DNA of 64,000 nt, from NCBI RefSeq assembly GCF_029643245.1, contig NZ_CP116398.1, positions 2,294,001 to 2,358,000 of the forward strand. Direction: 5' to 3'. Below are positions 59,816 through 64,000 of this stretch, piece by piece; position 1 is the stretch's first letter; the number at the start of each line of letters is the position of its first letter. The position numbers and the translations under genes were made by a program. The notes beneath the pieces are model-generated. The model was given only the letters and a program-made list of their open reading frames with translations. It made no database searches and was not told the DNA's origin. This DNA is from Methylomonas sp. EFPC3 (GTDB lineage Bacteria; Pseudomonadota; Gammaproteobacteria; Methylococcales; Methylomonadaceae).

Positions 59816-60142
59816 AATCCTTGCGGCATCGCTGCTTCCGCGAACGATTACTGCCTGAGCTTCCAGCAATTCCTTCCAATAACTCGAGCTCCCGACGGTC
59901 TCCTCACAAAACGCAGGCGGAGTTGCGGCGTAGCGACGCTGCAACGGAAAGGCCGCGAAGGCAGATTAAAGTCGGGTTTTCGAGTCAATTAGCGACGAGC
60001 AAACACTAGGCCAAATCTGATTCGCCTTGAATAACAAGGCTTGGCACGGCGAATCCGGCGCCGGCCCTCGAAAACTAAGTTATCTCACGCAATCGCCGCG
60101 TGAAATCCCGCGTCGCCGCCGGAACTGACGCGAATCCGGGTG
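59816..60142. other. intergenic region upstream of the riboswitch
   Basis: About 330 bp with no gene I can support. It should hold the promoter of the PEP-CTERM operon and the 3' end of the ABC permease transcript. I see no clear terminator or repeat. Confidence 0.4.
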
Positions 60143-61150
60143 CTACTCTTCCACCCATCTGAAGCGCAGCGCAGCGCTGGTCAGAAACAGCAGTGTCATT
60201 GCCGACAGCGTCAATAACGCCGGCGCAATATCGCTTAATCCGGCACCGTCTATCATCACGGCGCGCGCGGCTTGCAGCATGTGGGTCAGCGGAAAAATCA
60301 GCGTCAGGTTCTGCAACAGCGTCGGCGCGCCTTCCAATGAAAACCAGACCCCGGACAGCAAAATCATCGGCAAGGTCAGCAGGTTCAGGATACCCAAGGC
60401 CAATTCTTCGCTGCTGGTCCTGCTCGCCATCAACAAGCCGAGGCTGATCAGGGTTACCGAACCGAGTACCGCAATCAGCGCCAACAGCGCAAAAGCACCC
60501 TGGACTAAAAAATCGAACAAGGCGTGCATCGCCACAAATTGCAGCACAATCGCCAGCATCAACATCGCCAACCGGCTGGCGACTTGCGCCGACAGGAATT
60601 CGAAGGCGTTGACCGGCGAGGCTTTCAAGCGTTTAAGCACGCCGTTTTTACGGTATCTGACGATGGTGAAACCGACGCCGAACAGACTGCTGTGCATGAT
60701 GTTGATGGCTAGAATGCCGGGCAAAACCCAGTCGAGGTAGCGCACCTGCCGCCCGGAAACCACTTGCTTTTTCCAGGTCGTAGTTTGATCGCCGGCCAAT
60801 AGGATTTTTTCCAACAGGTAGCCTTGCGCGGCACTGTCGTTGATCCAGTAACCGTCTTCCGAGCCACCCCGGACCACCATATCCAACTGATGGTGCTGCA
60901 GTTTGGCTAGCGCCTTATCCAGCTCGGGGTAGTCGATGAACTGCAAATATTGGGTGGTCTTGAATGCGCTGATTTGCGGACTTGCCTCGCCGACCACGCC
61001 CACTTTAAACAGCGCGGTATCCTTGTCGTTGAATATCGCCGCGATGCCGACGATCAACACCACCGGAAACACGAAATTCCAGACCCAGGTGGCTTTGTCG
61101 CGGATCAATTCGATATTGCGGGCTGTTAGCAATGCCAAAAAATACTTCAT
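60143..61150 (-). CDS. ABC-2 type transporter permease
   Basis: 335 residues. One N-terminal membrane helix (FVFPVVLIVGIAAIF), an extracytoplasmic domain (about 45-130), then five membrane helices (from about 145) with MHSSLFGVGFTIVRYRKNGV, LKRLKASPV and LTLPMILLSGVWFSLEGAPT. This is the ABC-2 fold of efflux permeases. It starts 2 bp after the stop of the NRPS-ABC ATPase gene, so it almost surely pairs with that ATPase domain to export the peptide product. Confidence 0.92.
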   Translation of the reverse strand: MKYFLALLTARNIELIRDKATWVWNFVFPVVLIVGIAAIFNDKDTALFKVGVVGEASPQISAFKTTQYLQFIDYPELDKALAKLQHHQLDMVVRGGSEDGYWINDSAAQGYLLEKILLAGDQTTTWKKQVVSGRQVRYLDWVLPGILAINIMHSSLFGVGFTIVRYRKNGVLKRLKASPVNAFEFLSAQVASRLAMLMLAIVLQFVAMHALFDFLVQGAFALLALIAVLGSVTLISLGLLMASRTSSEELALGILNLLTLPMILLSGVWFSLEGAPTLLQNLTLIFPLTHMLQAARAVMIDGAGLSDIAPALLTLSAMTLLFLTSAALRFRWVEE

Positions 61151-61151
61151 C

Positions 61152-64000
61152 TCAACTTCTCAATGAGTGGCCGGTTAATTTAAGAAACAGGTTTTCCAGA
61201 TTCGGCGTGGCGACCGTCAAACCTTCCAACGAAATATTCAGCCGAGTCAGTTGGGCGATCGCCGCTTCCACATTGGCGGTGACGAACTCCACCGTTTCGG
61301 CGCCGGCACTCACCGCGAACGGCAAGCCTGGAAGCTCCGCCAGCCCGCTGGCCCGCGGCAGACGGATCATTACGCCGTCGAAATGCTCCTGCAACAGGTT
61401 CTCCGGCGTGTCCTGGACGATAATCCGGCCTTGATCCATGATGGCGATTTCGTCGCAAAGCTGCTCGGCTTCCTCCATGTAATGCGTGGTCAGGACGATG
61501 GTCTTGCCGCGCTGTTTGATGTCCCGAATCAAGCTCCAGAAGTTGTGGCGCGATTGCGGGTCCAGACCGGTGGTGGGTTCGTCCAGAAACAAAATGTCCG
61601 GATCGTTGATCAAGGCGATGCCCAGCAACAAGCGTTGCCGCTGGCCGCCGGACAGCTTGCGGGAATCGCGGTTGATATAGTCCCCTAGCGCGCAGGCCTC
61701 GATAATGTCGTCGAGCGGCAGACTACGCGGGTAAAGCTTCTGAAACAGTTGCAAGCATTCCTTCACCGTCAAGGTTTCCGGCAAGGCGGTATGTTGAAAC
61801 TGAATCCCGATGTGCTGGCTGTAGCGTCTATCGATCGGTTTGCCGCGAAACAGGACGTCGCCTTTGCTCGGCTTGAGTATGCCTTCCAGCATTTCCAGCG
61901 TAGAGGTTTTGCCGGCGCCGTTCGGTCCCAGCAAGCCGAAGCAGGTCCCGGCTTGCAGCTCGAAACTAACGCCGGCAACCGCCGTCGTTTCTCCATAGTG
62001 TTTCTCCAAACCACTGACGCTCAGCAGACTACTAGTCTGGTCCGGCTCGACCAGCGGCGGCACGGCGAGCGTTGACGGCTGAGCGGCCGGCTCGGGATTC
62101 AGTTCGCGCAACCAAGCCGCGCAATACGGCTGCTTGACTACCGTGAAATGCTCACCCTTGGCCTTGATCACATTGACGGCTTGAAAATAATCGTCCCACT
62201 CGTTGGCCGCCAACCAGCCTTTACTGCCTTCGGCGATCACCAGCGTCACCCGATACGGCAACTTGGCGGTGTAACGGTAACGGGCGGTAATCGACGCCTC
62301 GGTCACTTGCCAGATTTTCCGAAAATGCCCGGCGTCCAGATTCGGAACGATGTCAGCCAATAACGACGCAAAGCAGTCTTTCCACTCCGCGTAGGGCTTG
62401 GTTTTTAAAATTTCGGCAATCGCGCCGCGATAGGGCTCGGGCGAAATTCCGGCGTTCGTCAGCATGAAGTTGCAGAATGCCTTGACCGAGGCCTTGTCCA
62501 CGCTGCTTTGCCGCAGCAACAAACCGCTATCGATCAACACCACTTCGCCGATTTCGTAAGCCGAATCTTGCAACTGGCGCAGCATTTCGTAGACCACGGT
62601 GCCGCCGTAACTGTGCGCGTACAAATTGATCCGCCCTTGCGGCCAAACGCTTTTGATCTGGGCGATATTGTGCGCGGCCATGTCCTCGACCGTGGTCGCC
62701 GGCGGCTCGTCGCTATAGCCTTTCATTTGCAAGCCGTAAACCGGCCCTTCCCGCTTCAGGCACTCCGCCAGTTCGAAATAGCCGTCGCTCAAGCCGGGCA
62801 TGCCCGGCACGATAAACGTCGGAATCCCCGAGCGCAGATTGAGCAAATACGCTGAATTGGTCAGTTTTTCCAGCGGGCGCTCTAGGTAATCGCTCAAGGC
62901 TTTTATCGTCGGATATTTGAAAATATCGGCAAGATTCAGCGAGCTGTCGGGGAGAATGGCGTTAATCCGGCTGATCAGTTGCACGGTCAGCAAGGAGTGG
63001 CCGCCCAACTCAAAAAAATTGTCGTTCACGCCGACCCGCTCGACGTTCAACAGCGCCCGCCAAATTTCGGCCAGTTGTTGCTCCAGCTGGCCGCGCGGCG
63101 GGCTGAAATCCCCGCGCCCGGCCAGCCAGCTCTCGGCTTGCTGTGCCAGTGCCTTACGGTCGATTTTGCCGCCCGGCGTCATCGGCAGGGTATCGAGTGC
63201 CAGCACCGCCAGCGGCACCATGTAATCGGGCAAGGTGCGGCGCAGAAAAGCCTTCATGACTTCTGGCTCGGGCGGATTGCCGTCGTGGGTATAAAACGCC
63301 AACAGTTGCTTGTTATTCTGGCGTTCGCTGACGACCAGCACCGGCAGTTTGACAGCTGGATGCCTAGCCAGCGCAGTCTCGATTTCGCCTAACTCCACCC
63401 GAAACCCGCGAATCTTGACCTGATGGTCGCGGCGACCGATAAAGGCCAGATTGCCGTCGTCCAACCAGCGCACCAGATCGCCGGTTTTATACAGTTTGCC
63501 GGCACCGAACGGATTGGCGATGAATTTCTCGGCGGTCAATTCGGGCTGATTCAGATAGCCGCGAGCGACACCGGCGCCGGCGATGTGCAGTTCGCCCGGC
63601 ACGCCAATCGGCACCGGTTTGAGTGCGCTGTCCAGCACGTAGACTTGGGTGTTGGCCAGCGGCTTGCCGAGCGGTATCGCTTGGTCGGGATCGTGGGCCG
63701 GGTCTATCGGGTGCAGCAACGAAATGACGGTGGTTTCGGTCGGGCCGTAGGTGTTGATCACCGCGATGTTCGGGTTGCGTTGCCGCCAAGCCCGATAGTT
63801 TTGCGCTTCGGCTTTTTCGCCGCCGATCACCACCCGGCTCAGCGCGGTGTCGCTGAAGTCTTGGTCCACCAGCGTATGCCAGTAGGCGGTGGGCAGGTTG
63901 ATCAGACTGACTCGGTGGCGTTGCAGCAGGCTTTTTAAGTAAGCCACATCGGTGAAACGCTCGCCGTCCATCATCACCACCGCCCCGCCGCTGAGCAGGG
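61152..64000 (-). CDS. non-ribosomal peptide synthetase (A-PCP-TE) fused to an ABC transporter ATPase, 5' end outside window
   Basis: The frame is open past position 64000. Numbering from the GTG at 63980: adenylation domain with A5 NTYGPTE (76-82), A7 YKTGDL (164-169), A8 (182-200), A10 TPGGKIDRKA (268-277); carrier protein with LGGHSL (325-330, S329); type I thioesterase with S457 in AHSYGG, D484 and H611; a proline-rich linker (628-648); then an ABC ATPase with Walker A GPNGAGKT (685-692), signature LSGGQ (776-780), Walker B ILFLDEP (796-802) and H-loop TTHYMEE. All catalytic residues are present. The last module loads, releases and, with the permease, exports a peptide whose identity cannot be read here. 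Confidence 0.93.
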   Translation of the reverse strand, partial: LLSGGAVVMMDGERFTDVAYLKSLLQRHRVSLINLPTAYWHTLVDQDFSDTALSRVVIGGEKAEAQNYRAWRQRNPNIAVINTYGPTETTVISLLHPIDPAHDPDQAIPLGKPLANTQVYVLDSALKPVPIGVPGELHIAGAGVARGYLNQPELTAEKFIANPFGAGKLYKTGDLVRWLDDGNLAFIGRRDHQVKIRGFRVELGEIETALARHPAVKLPVLVVSERQNNKQLLAFYTHDGNPPEPEVMKAFLRRTLPDYMVPLAVLALDTLPMTPGGKIDRKALAQQAESWLAGRGDFSPPRGQLEQQLAEIWRALLNVERVGVNDNFFELGGHSLLTVQLISRINAILPDSSLNLADIFKYPTIKALSDYLERPLEKLTNSAYLLNLRSGIPTFIVPGMPGLSDGYFELAECLKREGPVYGLQMKGYSDEPPATTVEDMAAHNIAQIKSVWPQGRINLYAHSYGGTVVYEMLRQLQDSAYEIGEVVLIDSGLLLRQSSVDKASVKAFCNFMLTNAGISPEPYRGAIAEILKTKPYAEWKDCFASLLADIVPNLDAGHFRKIWQVTEASITARYRYTAKLPYRVTLVIAEGSKGWLAANEWDDYFQAVNVIKAKGEHFTVVKQPYCAAWLRELNPEPAAQPSTLAVPPLVEPDQTSSLLSVSGLEKHYGETTAVAGVSFELQAGTCFGLLGPNGAGKTSTLEMLEGILKPSKGDVLFRGKPIDRRYSQHIGIQFQHTALPETLTVKECLQLFQKLYPRSLPLDDIIEACALGDYINRDSRKLSGGQRQRLLLGIALINDPDILFLDEPTTGLDPQSRHNFWSLIRDIKQRGKTIVLTTHYMEEAEQLCDEIAIMDQGRIIVQDTPENLLQEHFDGVMIRLPRASGLAELPGLPFAVSAGAETVEFVTANVEAAIAQLTRLNISLEGLTVATPNLENLFLKLTGHSLRS

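Noticed and set aside
59640-60009. Several short frames upstream of the PEP-CTERM genes
   Set aside because: They overlap the riboswitch-like RNA, are arginine/proline-rich and have no ribosome sites.

Overview
The window looks like a chromosome segment of a GC-rich gammaproteobacterium. Two genes encode exported proteins with the VPxPAAVW form of the PEP-CTERM sorting signal. They sit with cysDN, cbpA-cbpM, trxC and ssrA in a proteobacterial arrangement. A methanotroph of the Methylococcales (Methylomonas-like) is my best guess, but that is inference and not proven by any single gene.

Layout from left to right. (1) 1-1096: the 3' part of an IS3-family element with its frameshift signal. (2) 1114-5080: a small phage-derived integrative segment, mostly unrecognised genes, ending in a tyrosine recombinase beside tRNA-His (5188-5264). 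(3) 5428-13562: chromosomal genes: a TPR/2OG-oxygenase protein, the sulfate-activation operon cysD-cysN with a Doc-type toxin-antitoxin pair between its two genes, trxC, an M48 protease, cbpM and cbpA. (4) 13808-14188: ssrA (tmRNA), whose 3' end is the attachment site of a complete-looking 36.6-kb prophage (14166-50788). The attL and attR cores are identical over 24 bp, and the terminator that probably served ssrA now lies beyond attR. (5) 51068-57678: a type I restriction-modification operon in the order hsdR-hsdS-(broken yhcG)-hsdM. (6) 57893-59815: two PEP-CTERM genes behind a probable cyclic-di-GMP-I (GEMM) riboswitch. (7) 60143-64000: an ABC-2 permease and the 3' part of a non-ribosomal peptide synthetase gene in which adenylation, carrier, thioesterase and ABC-transporter ATPase domains are one polypeptide.

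The prophage is a mosaic. Its head, packaging and late-activator genes (Q, P, O, N, M, L, R, S, Ogr-like) are P2-type. Its tail genes (V, G/GT by -1 frameshift, H, M, L, K, I, J) are lambda-type, so the virion is predicted to have a P2-like capsid on a long non-contractile tail. Left of the tail genes is a Mu-like com gene overlapping a DNA methyltransferase gene whose start codon lies in a hairpin, as in the Mu com-mom switch. The right third carries a primase-helicase, many small early genes, a divergent repressor/Cro-like switch with four 11-bp operator repeats, a repeat-rich non-coding region and the integrase.

The most unusual items are the NRPS-TE-ABC ATPase fusion, the com/methyltransferase unit, the P2-head/lambda-tail hybrid, the toxin-antitoxin insertion in cysDN, and several regulatory repeat families in the prophage. 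I saw no CRISPR array and no rRNA.
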